Part shown: positions 63,945-64,000 of the stretch, in pieces
Layout: every line of letters starts with the position of its first letter
Position numbering within the stretch: the stretch's first letter is position 1
NCBI GenBank assembly: GCA_963668495.1
Contig: OY764545.1
Location: forward strand, 2,480,001 to 2,544,000
Direction of reading: 5' to 3'
Length of the DNA stretch: 64,000 bases
Origin: Oleispirillum sp963668495
GTDB lineage: Bacteria; Pseudomonadota; Alphaproteobacteria; Rhodospirillales; Rhodospirillaceae
Made by a program: the position numbers and the translations under genes
The notes under the pieces: generated by a model
What the model saw: only the letters and a program-made list of their open reading frames with translations
Told to the model about the DNA's origin: nothing
Databases searched by the model: none

Positions 63945-64000
63945 ATGAACACCATTGACCATATGAAAGCACATGCCCCCAAAGCGGCTGAGTATCTGGC
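63945..64000 (+). CDS. Start of an unknown gene, cut by the window edge
   Basis: ATG 63945 follows an AGG ribosome site and opens MNTIDHMKAHAPKAAEYLA, which reads through to the end of the window. Too little is visible to name a family. Confidence 0.4.
   Translation, partial: MNTIDHMKAHAPKAAEYL

Overview
The window looks like the chromosome of a free-living, chemotactic alphaproteobacterium, most likely of the Rhodospirillales type. The evidence is the yebC-ruvCAB-ybgC-tolQR order, the zapA / 6S RNA / 5-formyl-THF cyclo-ligase order, a glnB-glnA pair behind a sigma-54 promoter, and several Cache-type chemoreceptors. Genus and species cannot be read from the sequence. Functions are assigned by recognising motifs and protein families by eye; no search was run.

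Layout. 1-6205 (minus): cell-envelope and DNA-repair housekeeping (tolR partial, tolQ, ybgC, ruvB, ruvA, ruvC, yebC), then a YmdB-type phosphoesterase and 5-formyl-THF cyclo-ligase. 6270-7081 (minus): 6S RNA, zapA and a small coiled-coil gene. 7161-11339 (plus): an unknown protein, thiE, an AbrB-type membrane protein and a chemoreceptor. 11388-15999 (minus): a periplasmic solute-binding protein and a TetR-controlled export operon (TetR, HlyD lipoprotein, ABC ATPase, ABC-2 permease) with a visible palindromic operator. 16363-19238: accessory genes. 19380-23616: glmS, glmU, gph and tRNA-Val(CAC). 23767-26001: a second accessory patch beside the tRNA, with a 3TM holin. 26180-33736: CIA30-like protein, a large acyl-CoA synthetase/GNAT fusion, a polar amino-acid ABC importer and a DMT exporter.

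33834-51235 (minus) is one type I secretion locus: two ABC proteins, an HlyD adaptor and a 4003-residue cadherin-like surface protein. 51450-58623 holds a LysE-type exporter, PepD, RlmJ and two chemoreceptors that share a nearly identical signalling half. 59265-61766 (plus) holds an ArsR-like regulator, glnB and glnA. 61878-64000 is AT-rich accessory DNA: a gene with an HEPN-type RX4H motif, the broken 3' end of a serine recombinase and the start of an unknown gene.

The strongest candidate for something undescribed is a two-gene module present twice (16363-18589 and 24194-25599). In each copy a large protein of unknown family, with a hydrophobic Gly/Ala-rich segment before a Trp-containing basic tail, faces a secreted Sel1-repeat protein tail to tail. 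The layout suggests an effector with a periplasmic Sel1 immunity partner, but this is inference. The second candidate is the HEPN-motif gene beside the recombinase remnant.
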